Assembly (NCBI GenBank): GCA_028873595.1 | Contig: JAPPOV010000026.1 | Location: 62,001-126,000, forward strand | DNA from: Gemmatimonadota bacterium | GTDB taxonomy: Bacteria; Gemmatimonadota; Gemmatimonadetes; Longimicrobiales; Gaopeijiaceae | Reading direction: 5' to 3' | Length of the DNA stretch: 64,000 nucleotides | Part shown: in pieces, positions 52,472 through 61,532 of the stretch | Position numbering within the stretch: the first letter of the stretch is position 1 | Layout of the letters: each line of letters opens with the position of its first letter | The notes under the pieces: generated by a model | What the model saw: only the letters and a program-made list of their open reading frames with translations | Databases searched by the model: none | What the model was told of the DNA's origin: nothing | Position numbers and translations under genes: made by a program

Positions 52472-55462
52472 CTACGGTCGCTCCGCGAGCGCCTCGGCAA
52501 GGACGGAAGCAACATGCACAGCCGTGCGTCCGCTGCCGTCCGCGATCTGTGCCCGGCAGCTCGTGCCGTCGGCAACGATGCGCGTATCGAGCGCGGCATT
52601 CCGGACGGTCGGAAGCAATGAGATCTCTCCCATCGCCTTTGAGTCTTCGTAGTGCTCCGCGTGGTAGCCGAATGCACCAGCCATGCCACAACAGCTCGAC
52701 TCGATCGGCTCGGCCTCGAGTCCCGGGACGCGACGGAGCATGGCGAGGGTGGCATTGCTTCCACCGAAGGCCTTCTGGTGACAATGCCCGTGAACGAGTG
52801 CGCGGGCGCCACGGTGTTCTGCGGTGTGAGCTCCGGCGAACGGCAGCGTGCGCCCCGCCGCCCATTCCTCGTCGAGGAACTCCTCGAGCATGCGTGCCTG
52901 AGCGGCGACTGCGGCGGCTTCGGGGCCAGGGATCAGCGCCGGGATTTCGTCTCGGAGTGTGTAGAGGCAGGACGGCTCCAGACCCACGATACGGGTTCCT
53001 GTCCGTGCGAGTGGCACCAGAGCCGTGAGTAGACGTTCGCCTTCTCGACGGGCCTGGTCGAGCATTCCGGCACTCAGGTAGGTCCGGCCGCAGCAGAGCG
53101 GACGCCCTCCGTCGCTTGGCCGCACGGACTCGACCGCCCAACCTCCGGCCCTCAGGACATGGGCAGCAGCTCGGGCGTTCTCGGGCTCGAACCAGCGGGA
53201 GAAGGTGTCGACGAAAAGCGCGACGGCGGGTCGGTCGTCCAGGGACCTTACGACCGGGGCGAGTTCGCCAGGTGCCTCCGACGAGCTCATCTCGTCGTCT
53301 CTCCATGGGTGCGTGCTCCATGTCGGCAACGGGCGCTCCCTCGCGAGTCCCAGGAGTCGCTTCGCGACCCCCTGGGGAGCGACGTTGATCAACTTCGCGA
53401 AGGAAGATGCGATTGGGGCGATCCGGGGAATCGATGCGAGCACCCGCTCCCGCACGCTGATCCCGTGCACCCGATTCTGCGCGTGAAGCCATTCGAGCTT
53501 CATCGCCGACATGTCCACGCCGGTCGGGCACTCCCGCTTGCATGCCTTGCACGATACGCAAAGCGACATGGCCTCGGCCATCTCCGGCGAATCCAGTCCG
53601 TCCGGGCCGAGTTGCCCAGTCAGCGCAAGCCGCAGTGCATTTGCACGCCCCCGGGTACTGTGGCGTTCGTCGTCGGTGATCCTGAAGGACGGACACATGA
53701 CGTCCGACTGATATTTTCGGCACGCCCCGTTGTTGTTGCACCGTTCTACGGCTTCGAGCAGGCCTCCGGTATCAGACCAGTCCAGGACGACTGGCAGGGC
53801 ATGCTTTGCTCTCGATGTCTCGTATCCGGGGTGAAAGCGAAGGAGTTCACGGTCGTCCATCGCAGGGGGGTCGACGATCTTGCCGGGGTTCATGACTCCC
53901 CGTGGGTCGAACGCACGTTTGACCTCGGCATAGGCCTCCGTCATCCGGCGACCGAGCATCGACTCGAGGAACTCGGAGCGCAGAATTCCGTCCCCGTGCT
54001 CCCCCGAGTGAGTGCCGCCGTAGGCTCGTACCACCTCGTGTGTCTCTTCCGCAATCCGGCGGATGAGTGCGACGTCGTCCGGGTCCTTGAGATTCAGTGC
54101 CGGTCGGACGTGGAGACAGCCCACGGAAGCATGAGCGTACCATGTCCCGTCGGTACCGTGACGCGCGAAGATCTCGTCGACGCGGCGGGCGTAGTCGGCC
54201 AGGTGTTCGAGCGGGACGGCACAGTCTTCGATGAAAGAAATCGGCTTCCTTGGCCCGGCCATCGACATGACGATGTTGAGCCCCGCTTTTCGGACGCTCC
54301 ACACCGCCGCCTGTGCTTCTGCCGTTTCCGTGAAGACCACACTCTCCGGGTAGCCGAGGTCGGCCATTCGGGATTCCAGAGCGTCCAGCTTCGGCCTCAG
54401 ATCGACGCCGTACTCCGGCGAGGCGAACTCGACGAGGAGCAGGGAGCCCGGTGCGCCCCTAACGAAGGTCGCCATGGCGTTGCGGAGTTCGGGCCGTTCA
54501 GCGGCGAGCCGCAGGACGTTGCTGTCCACGAGCTCGATCGCGCTCGGGCCGAGATCGGCGAGATGCTGGACTGCGTCGAGAGCCTGTACCAACTCCGGGA
54601 AATGACAGATCCCCAGTACGCGGGTCTTTGGCAGGGGTGCGAGGCGGAGGCGCAGCCGGGAGAAGACGGCGAGTGTCCCCTCGGAGCCGATCAGCAGGCG
54701 AGCGAAATTTTCCTGTGCCGGCGCGAGTCGGTCGAGATTGTAGCCCGCAACATTGCGCATGGTCCGGGGCGTACGCGCTTCGATTTCGTCGGCCTCACGA
54801 CCGTAGAGTGCGCGCAGGATTCTGGTTTCGTCGGGCAGCGCGCCCGTCGGGTCGAAGCCTTCACCGACCCAGACCGTACGACCATCCGGAAGCACCATCT
54901 CGAGCGCGTCGACGTTGTCGACCATCATCCCGTACTGAATCGAGCGAGCGCCCGCGCTGTTGTTCCCGGCCATGCCACCGAGCGTCGCCCGGCTGCCGGT
55001 CGAGGGATCTACCGGAAACCAGAGCCCGTCGGCCCGCAGGTGCGCGTTCAGGCGATCCAGCACGACACCCGGTTCGACATCGATGGTCAGGGGCTCAGTG
55101 TCATCGAACGCTCTCATCCGGGCACCGTCCCCTGTGAGGTGGGCACCGCTCAGTGGCCCGATCTCGGTCAGATGCCGGGCACAGTCCATGACCACGGCCC
55201 GCCCGATCGTCTGGCCGCACTGCGACGTCCCACCGCCGCGCGGCAGAACAGGGACACCCCGTTCGCGCGCGATCTCGAGCACGGCCTGCACATCGGAGAG
55301 AGTCTTCGGGAAGACGACGCCGAGTGGCTCGATCTGGTAGTGGGACGCGTCGGTTGAGTAGAGACCTCGAGTGAGCACGTCGAAACGGACTTCACCCTGG
55401 ATGGCTCGAGTCAGGACCCGTTCGAGTTCTTGATCGCCAGGGGCGAATCGGGTCGCGGCCAT
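52472..55462 (-). CDS. FAD-linked oxidase fused to Fe-S/CCG domains (D-2-hydroxyacid dehydrogenase-like)
   Basis: This is a very long (996 aa) fusion of the YdiJ/D-2-hydroxyglutarate dehydrogenase type. The FAD-binding PCMH domain has VLPRGGGTSQCGQTIG near residue 75 and GGMAGNNSAGARS near 162. The FAD-linked C-terminal domain carries HASVGCLHVRP and THSGEHGDG with catalytic His residues. A ferredoxin-like 4Fe-4S domain (CNNNGACRKYQSDVMCPSF, then CVSCKACKRECPTG) begins near 585. CCG motifs lie near 783 (PLCCGRTYLS) and at the C-terminus (SSCCGMAG). It oxidises a D-2-hydroxyacid such as glycolate, lactate or 2-hydroxyglutarate and passes electrons to quinone. It is divergent from the aminotransferase-TRAP operon. 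Confidence 0.93.
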   Translation of the reverse strand: MAATRFAPGDQELERVLTRAIQGEVRFDVLTRGLYSTDASHYQIEPLGVVFPKTLSDVQAVLEIARERGVPVLPRGGGTSQCGQTIGRAVVMDCARHLTEIGPLSGAHLTGDGARMRAFDDTEPLTIDVEPGVVLDRLNAHLRADGLWFPVDPSTGSRATLGGMAGNNSAGARSIQYGMMVDNVDALEMVLPDGRTVWVGEGFDPTGALPDETRILRALYGREADEIEARTPRTMRNVAGYNLDRLAPAQENFARLLIGSEGTLAVFSRLRLRLAPLPKTRVLGICHFPELVQALDAVQHLADLGPSAIELVDSNVLRLAAERPELRNAMATFVRGAPGSLLLVEFASPEYGVDLRPKLDALESRMADLGYPESVVFTETAEAQAAVWSVRKAGLNIVMSMAGPRKPISFIEDCAVPLEHLADYARRVDEIFARHGTDGTWYAHASVGCLHVRPALNLKDPDDVALIRRIAEETHEVVRAYGGTHSGEHGDGILRSEFLESMLGRRMTEAYAEVKRAFDPRGVMNPGKIVDPPAMDDRELLRFHPGYETSRAKHALPVVLDWSDTGGLLEAVERCNNNGACRKYQSDVMCPSFRITDDERHSTRGRANALRLALTGQLGPDGLDSPEMAEAMSLCVSCKACKRECPTGVDMSAMKLEWLHAQNRVHGISVRERVLASIPRIAPIASSFAKLINVAPQGVAKRLLGLARERPLPTWSTHPWRDDEMSSSEAPGELAPVVRSLDDRPAVALFVDTFSRWFEPENARAAAHVLRAGGWAVESVRPSDGGRPLCCGRTYLSAGMLDQARREGERLLTALVPLARTGTRIVGLEPSCLYTLRDEIPALIPGPEAAAVAAQARMLEEFLDEEWAAGRTLPFAGAHTAEHRGARALVHGHCHQKAFGGSNATLAMLRRVPGLEAEPIESSCCGMAGAFGYHAEHYEDSKAMGEISLLPTVRNAALDTRIVADGTSCRAQIADGSGRTAVHVASVLAEALAERP

Positions 55463-55560
55463 CTGGTCGTCTGATCGGGTGGTGGACCGTATCTTGGCCC
55501 GTTCCTGGACGGCGCCAACCTACGTCTCGCCGTCTCCTGTCGCATCCGAGTGAGTGTACG

Positions 55561-56730
55561 GTGACGTACTATAGCGGGCGCCATTTCCTACAGCTTCCCG
55601 GTCCGACGAACACGCCTGCCCGCGTGCTTCGTGCCATGTCCAAGGCCACGATCGATCACCGTGGTCCGGCGTTCGCCGAGCTGACGCACCGTCTCCTGGA
55701 TGGGGCACGGCGACTCTTCAGGACCGAACACGACGTGTTCATCCATCCGGCATCCGGTAGTGGAGCGTGGGAAGCCGCGATCGTGAACACCCTCTCGAAG
55801 GGGGACAGAGTCGTTTCGTTCGAGCAGGGGTTCTTTGCGCAGTCATGGGCAAAGGTTGCTGGTCGCTTCGGAATCGAGGTCATGCAGGTCGACTGGAATC
55901 CGCGGATCGGTGTGACACCGGACGCGGTACTCGAGCAGCTCGATTCCGATTCCTCGATCAAGGCGATTCTGGTTGTGCACAACGAGACCTCGACCGGTGT
56001 GACGACGGACATCGAGTCGATTGGACGCGCGATGCGGGCGTCGGGCCACGAGGCGATGCTGTTCGTTGACGCCGTCTCGTCGCTCGCCGTCACTGACCTT
56101 CAGCACGATGCGTGGGGAATCGATGTGACCGTGACCGGTTCTCAGAAAGGGATGATGCTCCCGCCGGGGCTTTCGCTCCTTGCCGCGAGTCCGCGTGCGA
56201 TGCAGGCCCATGCCACGGCAACTCTGCCGCGTTCCTACTGGGACTGGGACGATCAGAAGGCGTTCAACGAGCGCGGTTTCTTCCCGTACACACCCGCCAC
56301 GAACCTCCTTTTCGGCATGGAAGAGGCGTTGGCCATGCTGGATGAGGAAGGGATGGAGAATGTGTTCGCCCGTCACGACCTCTTTGGCCGCGCGACCCGG
56401 GCTGCGGTCCGCGCGTGGGGACTGGACATGGTTGCCCTGAACGAACGAGAGGCGAGCCGGGCGGCTACTGCAGTACTTGTTCCTGATGGCCACGACGCGG
56501 ATGCCGTCCGCCGAGTCATCCTCGATCGGTTCGATATGTCCCTCGGCACCGGCCTTGGGCCCTTCAAAGGGAAGGCGTTCCGGATCGGACACCTCGGTGA
56601 TTTGAATGCGCTGCAGCTGGTGGGTACGCTGGCAGGCGTCGAGATGGGTCTGCGCCTGTCCGGGGTACCGTGCGAGACGGATGGTGTCGTCGCGGCGATG
56701 GAGATTCTGATGGAAGGAGCCACTGTATGA
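55561..56730 (+). CDS. Serine-glyoxylate-type class V aminotransferase
   Basis: The GTG start gives 389 residues beginning like SgaA enzymes (GRHFLQLPGPTNTPARVL, IDHRGPAFAEL). The PLP lysine lies in VTGSQKGMMLPPG near residue 200; VHNETSTGV and FVDAVSSLA bind cofactor and substrate, and FRIGHLGDLN is near the C-terminus. SgaA proteins transfer the amino group of serine to glyoxylate, giving glycine and hydroxypyruvate. The gene heads an operon whose next members follow with ATGA or CTGA overlaps or short gaps: dctP, dctQ, dctM, a crotonase and a CoA-transferase. Confidence 0.92.
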   Translation: MTYYSGRHFLQLPGPTNTPARVLRAMSKATIDHRGPAFAELTHRLLDGARRLFRTEHDVFIHPASGSGAWEAAIVNTLSKGDRVVSFEQGFFAQSWAKVAGRFGIEVMQVDWNPRIGVTPDAVLEQLDSDSSIKAILVVHNETSTGVTTDIESIGRAMRASGHEAMLFVDAVSSLAVTDLQHDAWGIDVTVTGSQKGMMLPPGLSLLAASPRAMQAHATATLPRSYWDWDDQKAFNERGFFPYTPATNLLFGMEEALAMLDEEGMENVFARHDLFGRATRAAVRAWGLDMVALNEREASRAATAVLVPDGHDADAVRRVILDRFDMSLGTGLGPFKGKAFRIGHLGDLNALQLVGTLAGVEMGLRLSGVPCETDGVVAAMEILMEGATV

Positions 56731-57707
56731 TTCGGAGACTGACGCTGCTTGTGGGCGCGATCCTGATGTCCGGTTGTGCGGCAGATGCGTCCGCCCCTCG
56801 TGAGCTGAAGTTCGGGCATGTCGGAGAGCCGGGCTCGCTCTTTGCACGCTCGGCTGACGAGTTCGCCCGGCGTGCCAACGCGCGACTTCCGGAGGGTTGG
56901 GAGATCGTGACGTACGGCTCAAGTCAGCTTGGCGGAGACGAGCTCCTCCTGCAGAAGATCAAGCTCGGCACGGTCGACTTCGCGCTTCCATCGACGATCA
57001 TGTCGTCGCAGGTCGACGCGTTCGGCCTCTTCGAGATGCCCTACCTGGTCCGTGACCGTGAGCATATGAAGGCGATCGAAGAGGACGTGGTCTGGCCCGA
57101 CCTCGCGCCGCAGGCCGAAGCCGCGGGGTACCGAATCGTCGCGGTCTGGGAAAACGGGTTTCGCCACGTGACCAACAGCCGACAGCCGGTCGAGTCACCG
57201 GCCGATCTCGCGGGCGTGAAGCTGCGGACGCCCAGCGGTGTCTGGCGTCTCAAGCTGTTTCAAGCACTGGGCGCGAATCCGACCCCGATGGCATTGTCGG
57301 AAGTCTTCATCGGACTTCAGACCGGTGTCATCGACGGGCAGGAGAATCCACTCGCGCAGATCTGGGCGTCGAAGTTCTACGAAGTGCAGGAGTACCTGTC
57401 GTTGACCGGGCACGTCTACACGCCGGCGTACCTCATCGTCTCACCCGACCGCTGGGATGCGCTTCCGGCGGAGATCCGGGTGGTCCTCGAAGAAGAGGCA
57501 CGCGCGACGCAGGCCTATGTCTACGAGACCGCGACCCGCCTCGATGCTGAGCTGCTCGATCAGGTGCGTGAGGCCGGGATGCGCGTGAACGAGCCCGATC
57601 GCCAACCGTTCCTGGACGCGAGCGTCGCTCTGTATGAGGAGTTCGGCGCGAGTGTGGACGGGGGCGCGTCGCTGGTGGATCGTGCTTCGGCCGCGGGGTC
57701 GAACTGA
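56727..57707 (+). CDS. TRAP transporter substrate-binding lipoprotein (DctP family)
   Basis: ATG 56727 overlaps the aminotransferase stop (ATGA). The 326-residue protein has a lipobox MSGC at about residue 16 and a DctP fold. LKFGHVGEPGSLFARSADEF starts the first lobe. QLGGDELLLQKIKLGTVDF and RTPSGVWRLKLFQALGANPTPM contain the conserved Arg that pairs with the substrate carboxylate. FIGLQTGVIDGQENPLAQI is diagnostic. It captures an organic acid outside the membrane for the DctQM permease. A lipid-anchored DctP, rather than a soluble one, is less common but occurs outside Proteobacteria. Confidence 0.95.
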   Translation: MIRRLTLLVGAILMSGCAADASAPRELKFGHVGEPGSLFARSADEFARRANARLPEGWEIVTYGSSQLGGDELLLQKIKLGTVDFALPSTIMSSQVDAFGLFEMPYLVRDREHMKAIEEDVVWPDLAPQAEAAGYRIVAVWENGFRHVTNSRQPVESPADLAGVKLRTPSGVWRLKLFQALGANPTPMALSEVFIGLQTGVIDGQENPLAQIWASKFYEVQEYLSLTGHVYTPAYLIVSPDRWDALPAEIRVVLEEEARATQAYVYETATRLDAELLDQVREAGMRVNEPDRQPFLDASVALYEEFGASVDGGASLVDRASAAGSN

Positions 57708-58240
57708 GTATCGCCTCTGCGAGGAAGGGCCTCGGGAAGCTCCTCGAGGTCATCGTCCTGAGCCTGATGGCTGCGCTCGCGATCGTCGTAGTCGTGGGCG
57801 TCGTCTTTCGGAAGTCCGGCGCATCGCTCATCTGGTATGACGAGATCGCATCGATTCTCCTGGCGTGGCTGACCTACTATGGCGCCGCGCTCGCCGCCCT
57901 GAACCGTGCGCACATTGGGATGCCGACGCTTGTCGAGCGCTTGAACGGCGTGCCGCGCACAATCGTCATTCTCTTTGGCGAGGTGTGCACCATTGCCTTC
58001 TTTGGTGTCCTCGCCTGGGCCGGCATTCGAGTTCTTTCGGTTCTCGGTGGGACGACTCTCGTGTCGCTGCCGTCCGTTCCGATGTCTCTGGCTCAGTCGG
58101 TGATCCCGATCGGCGCGATCCTCTTCATCGCGGCTCAGCTCCTTTCGATTCCCGACGCGCTCGCAGGAGGAGCCGCGGAACATGATGGGACAGGCGTCGA
58201 GCCCGAACGGTCGAATGAGGACAAGGAGGCCCGCGCATGA
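57704..58240 (+). CDS. TRAP transporter small permease (DctQ), probable CTG start
   Basis: The first ATG (57767) would cut into the first membrane segment. The frame is open upstream to a CTG at 57704 that overlaps the dctP stop as CTGA, with no ATG, GTG or TTG between. That gives 178 residues with a normal basic leader (SIASARKGLGKLLEVIVL) and four membrane segments. FRKSGASLIWYDEIASILLAWL and AALAALNRAHIGM are DctQ hallmarks. The charged C-terminal tail (NEDKEARA) overlaps the dctM start as ATGA. The fructosamine kinase gene at 2775-3722 shows the same CTGA feature. Confidence 0.88.
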   Translation: MSIASARKGLGKLLEVIVLSLMAALAIVVVVGVVFRKSGASLIWYDEIASILLAWLTYYGAALAALNRAHIGMPTLVERLNGVPRTIVILFGEVCTIAFFGVLAWAGIRVLSVLGGTTLVSLPSVPMSLAQSVIPIGAILFIAAQLLSIPDALAGGAAEHDGTGVEPERSNEDKEARA

Positions 58241-59523
58241 GCCTCCTCGGGATCGGACTGCTGCTTCTCGCGCTCGTCGTAGTCGGGATCCCGATCGCAA
58301 TCGCGCTGGGAATCGTGGCTGTGGTTGCAATGTTGACCGGGCCCGACGGTGTCGGCGCGCTCCCCAATGCCGCGCTCGTCATGTTCGATGGTGCGACGTC
58401 GTTCCCGTTGATCGCGATCCCGCTCTTCATTCTCGCGGGCGCGATCATGAATGCTTCGGGGATCAGCCGGCGGCTGATTGCGTTCGCCTCGGCCATGGTC
58501 GGCTTTATTCGCGGTGGCCTTTCGATGGTCACGATCAGTGCCTCGCTCTTTTTCGCCGAGATCAGCGGTTCGGCGGTGGCCGACGTCGCTGCACTCGGAT
58601 CGATCCTGATCCCGGCGATGAAGGACAAGGGTTATTCGAAGGCCTTCGCCGCCGCGGTCACGTCCTCATCGGCGACACTCGCCGTGATCATTCCCCCGTC
58701 CATTCCCATGATCATCTACGGGGTCATGTCGGGCTCGTCGATTGTCGAGCTTTTCGTCGCGGGCATTGTTCCAGGGGTGCTGGGTGGGGGCCTGATGATG
58801 CTCGTCGCCTACGTGCTTGCCCGAAAGCACGACTTCCCGCGCGAGCAGGCGTTCCGTCTCCATCGCGTATGGGAGACGTTCAAGGATGCCGGGTGGGCTC
58901 TCACGCTTCCTCTCATCATCCTCGGCGGGATCTTTTCGGGGTGGGTCACCGCCACCGAAGGCGCTGGGCTCGCGGTCGTCGCGTCCGTTCTGATCGGGGG
59001 GCTCGTCTACCGGGAGCTCGACTGGGCACTCCTGAAGAAGGCGATGGTGGAGGGCGGCCAGCAGACGGCTGTGGTGATGCTTCTCGTCGCGGCTTCCGCG
59101 CTTCTCGGAGACTACCTGACCGAGGTTCGTGTCCCACAGCGTGTCGCCGAAGGAATCATGGGCATGACTCAGGATCGATGGGCGATCCTGCTCCTTCTCA
59201 ACGCCTTCTTCCTGGTCATTGGCCTCTTCCTGCACTCTGCGGCGGCGATCATTCTCGTCGTCCCGATCGTGATGCCGCTCGTCCAGGCGGCAGGTATCGA
59301 CCCCGTGCACTTCGGGCTGATCGTTACGCTCAACCTGGGGATCGGGCAGCAGACGCCCCCAGTTGCTTCGGTTCTCGTTACTGCGTGCTCGGTCGCAAAG
59401 GCAGATATTTGGGAGGTGAGCAAGGTGAACCTGTGGTTCATCGCCGTGCTCGTCTCCATGCTGCTTCTTGTCACCTACGTACCTGTGGTGCCCATGGCTC
59501 TGGTCGAAGTGTTGTACCGATGA
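58237..59523 (+). CDS. TRAP transporter large permease (DctM)
   Basis: The 428-residue protein has about 12 membrane segments and the DctM pattern: IPIAIALGIVAVV, SFPLIAIPLFILAGAIM, ISGSAVADVAALGSILIP and SSATLAVIIPPSIPMIIYG. FLHSAAAIILVVPIVMPLV and NLGIGQQTPPVASVL mark the second half. It carries Na+-coupled uptake of the acid delivered by DctP. The ATG overlaps dctQ, and the TGA overlaps the next gene's ATG, so translation is tightly coupled. Confidence 0.97.
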   Translation: MSLLGIGLLLLALVVVGIPIAIALGIVAVVAMLTGPDGVGALPNAALVMFDGATSFPLIAIPLFILAGAIMNASGISRRLIAFASAMVGFIRGGLSMVTISASLFFAEISGSAVADVAALGSILIPAMKDKGYSKAFAAAVTSSSATLAVIIPPSIPMIIYGVMSGSSIVELFVAGIVPGVLGGGLMMLVAYVLARKHDFPREQAFRLHRVWETFKDAGWALTLPLIILGGIFSGWVTATEGAGLAVVASVLIGGLVYRELDWALLKKAMVEGGQQTAVVMLLVAASALLGDYLTEVRVPQRVAEGIMGMTQDRWAILLLLNAFFLVIGLFLHSAAAIILVVPIVMPLVQAAGIDPVHFGLIVTLNLGIGQQTPPVASVLVTACSVAKADIWEVSKVNLWFIAVLVSMLLLVTYVPVVPMALVEVLYR

Positions 59524-60299
59524 GCGATCGTGTCGTCGTCGAGGTGGCTGTGCCGATCGCGACCGTTCGACTCTCGGACCCGGAGCGTCACAACGTCCTC
59601 GACGTAGCGGGCTGGCGTGCACTCGCCGACGCCATCGACGCTCTGTCCGAAAGAGATGACGTTCTTGCCGTTGCGGTTCGGGGTACCGGTGGCCGCGCCT
59701 TTTCTGCGGGATCCGACATCGGAGCCTTCGCGGATCAGCGGTCGACCCCCGACGACGTACGGGACTACTCTGACGCGATCGCGAAGGCGATGCGCGCCGT
59801 CCGGGGTTGTCGCCATCCGACGGTTGCGATCATCGAAGGGATCTGCGTCGGAGGAGGTTTGGAGATCGCCGCGAGCTGTGACCTGCGGGTATGTGCGGAG
59901 TCGAGTCGTTTCGGTGCCCCGATCAACCGACTCGGGCTCACGATGTCTCATGATGAGCTCGAGCCCCTCCTTCAGCTTCTTGGTCCCGGTCCGGTCCTGG
60001 AGATGCTGCTGAGCGGTGAATTGATCGACGCGGCGCGCGCTCTCTCGGTCGGCTTCGTGAACCGTGTGCACCCTGATGGAGCTGTCGTGGAGGAGGGGTA
60101 CGGGCTTGTTGCGCGCATCGCAGCCGGTGCACCCCTCGTGAACCGGTGGCACAAGAAGTTTATCCGCCAGCTACTGGAGCGAAGGCCTCTTTCCGAGGAA
60201 GAGCGTGCCGAGGCGCATGAAGCGTTCGAAACCGACGATTATCGGGAGGGCCGGACTGCGTTCATGGAGAAGCGTGACCCTGACTTCACCGGGTCGTGA
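59520..60299 (+). CDS. Enoyl-CoA hydratase/isomerase in the TRAP operon
   Basis: ATG 59520 overlaps the dctM stop (ATGA); a much longer frame from 58182 runs through dctM and is a shadow. The 259-residue crotonase has the oxyanion segments RAFSAGSDIGAF near 59 and EGICVGGGLEIAASCDL near 104. It ends RREPDFTGS-like (KRDPDFTGS) as in hydratases rather than dehalogenases. It presumably hydrates or isomerises the CoA ester formed by the downstream CoA-transferase from the imported acid. Confidence 0.92.
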   Translation: MSDRVVVEVAVPIATVRLSDPERHNVLDVAGWRALADAIDALSERDDVLAVAVRGTGGRAFSAGSDIGAFADQRSTPDDVRDYSDAIAKAMRAVRGCRHPTVAIIEGICVGGGLEIAASCDLRVCAESSRFGAPINRLGLTMSHDELEPLLQLLGPGPVLEMLLSGELIDAARALSVGFVNRVHPDGAVVEEGYGLVARIAAGAPLVNRWHKKFIRQLLERRPLSEEERAEAHEAFETDDYREGRTAFMEKRDPDFTGS

Positions 60300-60305
60300 G
60301 GTGAG

Positions 60306-61532
60306 ATGACGGCGTCACCGAAGGGGCCGCTCGCAGGCATTCGCGTCATCGAGTTGGCGCATATCATGGCTGGACCGGTGTGCGGGCTCATGCTCGCGGA
60401 CATGGGTGCCGACGTGATCAAGGTCGAGCGCCTACCTCGTGGCGATGGTACCCGTGGCTTTCTCCCTCCTGATATCCACGGGGAGTCGGCTGCGTTCATG
60501 ATGCTCAACCGTGGCAAGCGAAGCGTGGCGCTTGATCTCCGGACGCCGGAAGGGGTCGAGGTCGTGCGTCGCCTTCTCGCCGATGCCGATGTCGTGGTGG
60601 AGAACTTCCGCGTCGGGACCATGGAGAAGATCGGCCTCGGGTGGGATGAATTGCGTGAGGCAAACCCTCGTCTGGTGTACTGTCAGATCACTGGATTCGG
60701 GCGTACGGGGCCGATGGCAGAGCAGGGGGGATTTGATCTCATTGCACAGGGGTACTCCGGGCTGATGAGCGTGACCGGAGAAGGCCCAGGCCATGAACCC
60801 GTGAAGGTCGGTGCGCCGGTCACGGACATCACCGCCGGCATCCTGGCCTCGTACGGGGTCGTCTCGGCACTCTTCGAACGGGAACGGACGGGCGAAGGGC
60901 AGCTTGTCGACACCTCGCTCTTCGAGGCGGGTATCACGCAGACATATTGGCAGAGCGCCATCGCGCTCGCGTCCGGGCGCTCTCCCGGACCGCTTGGGTC
61001 GGCACACCCGCTTTCGGCGCCGTACCAGGCATTCCGAACAGCAGATGGATGGGTCAACGTCGGCGCGTCGAACCAGCCCACGTGGATGGGACTGACCCGG
61101 GCCCTGGGGATGCCCGAACTGGCCGACGATCCTCGCTTCGAGGATAACGCCGGGCGGATGAAGCATCTCGATGAACTCGTCGAAATCCTCGCTGCGGAAC
61201 TCGAACGCGAGTCCACTGAGACATGGCTGCAGCGGTTGGCCGGTGAAGGTGTTCCGGCCGGTCCGATCGCATCGATCGGCGAGATGCTCGAGCATCCCCA
61301 GACGCTTGCTCGGGATATGGTCGTGGAGACGGACCACCCGATCGCAGGGCGTGTCCGCTCCCTGGGCAGCGCCGTGAAGATGTCTCGAGGTGCGGCCTCC
61401 TCGCGCGCAGCGGCGGTACTGGGTCAGCACACCAGAGAGGTCCTCCGGGAGATGGGAATGGAAGACTCGGAGGTCGAAGCCCTCATGGCCCGGGACGTTC
61501 TCCTTAGCCCAGATCCCAGAACGGACCTTTAA
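60306..61532 (+). CDS. CaiB/BaiF-type (class III) CoA-transferase
   Basis: The gene starts 6 nt after the crotonase stop. The 408-residue family III CoA-transferase begins GPLAGIRVIELAHIMAGPVC. It has GADVIKVERLPRGD, KRSVALDLRTPEG and the catalytic Asp174 in VGAPVTDITAGILA, the equivalent of the Asp that forms the anhydride in formyl-CoA transferase. QTYWQSAIALASGR and FRTADGWVNVGA complete the pattern. It should activate the imported carboxylate using a CoA donor such as succinyl-CoA. Its last 29 bp overlap the end of the convergent MerB-family gene. Confidence 0.93.
   Translation: MTASPKGPLAGIRVIELAHIMAGPVCGLMLADMGADVIKVERLPRGDGTRGFLPPDIHGESAAFMMLNRGKRSVALDLRTPEGVEVVRRLLADADVVVENFRVGTMEKIGLGWDELREANPRLVYCQITGFGRTGPMAEQGGFDLIAQGYSGLMSVTGEGPGHEPVKVGAPVTDITAGILASYGVVSALFERERTGEGQLVDTSLFEAGITQTYWQSAIALASGRSPGPLGSAHPLSAPYQAFRTADGWVNVGASNQPTWMGLTRALGMPELADDPRFEDNAGRMKHLDELVEILAAELERESTETWLQRLAGEGVPAGPIASIGEMLEHPQTLARDMVVETDHPIAGRVRSLGSAVKMSRGAASSRAAAVLGQHTREVLREMGMEDSEVEALMARDVLLSPDPRTDL

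Noticed and set aside
58182-59519. Long extension of the crotonase frame through dctM, and a similar extension of the spermidine synthase-like frame at 45505.
   Set aside because: Both run through well-identified genes in another frame and encode Arg-rich, low-complexity sequence.
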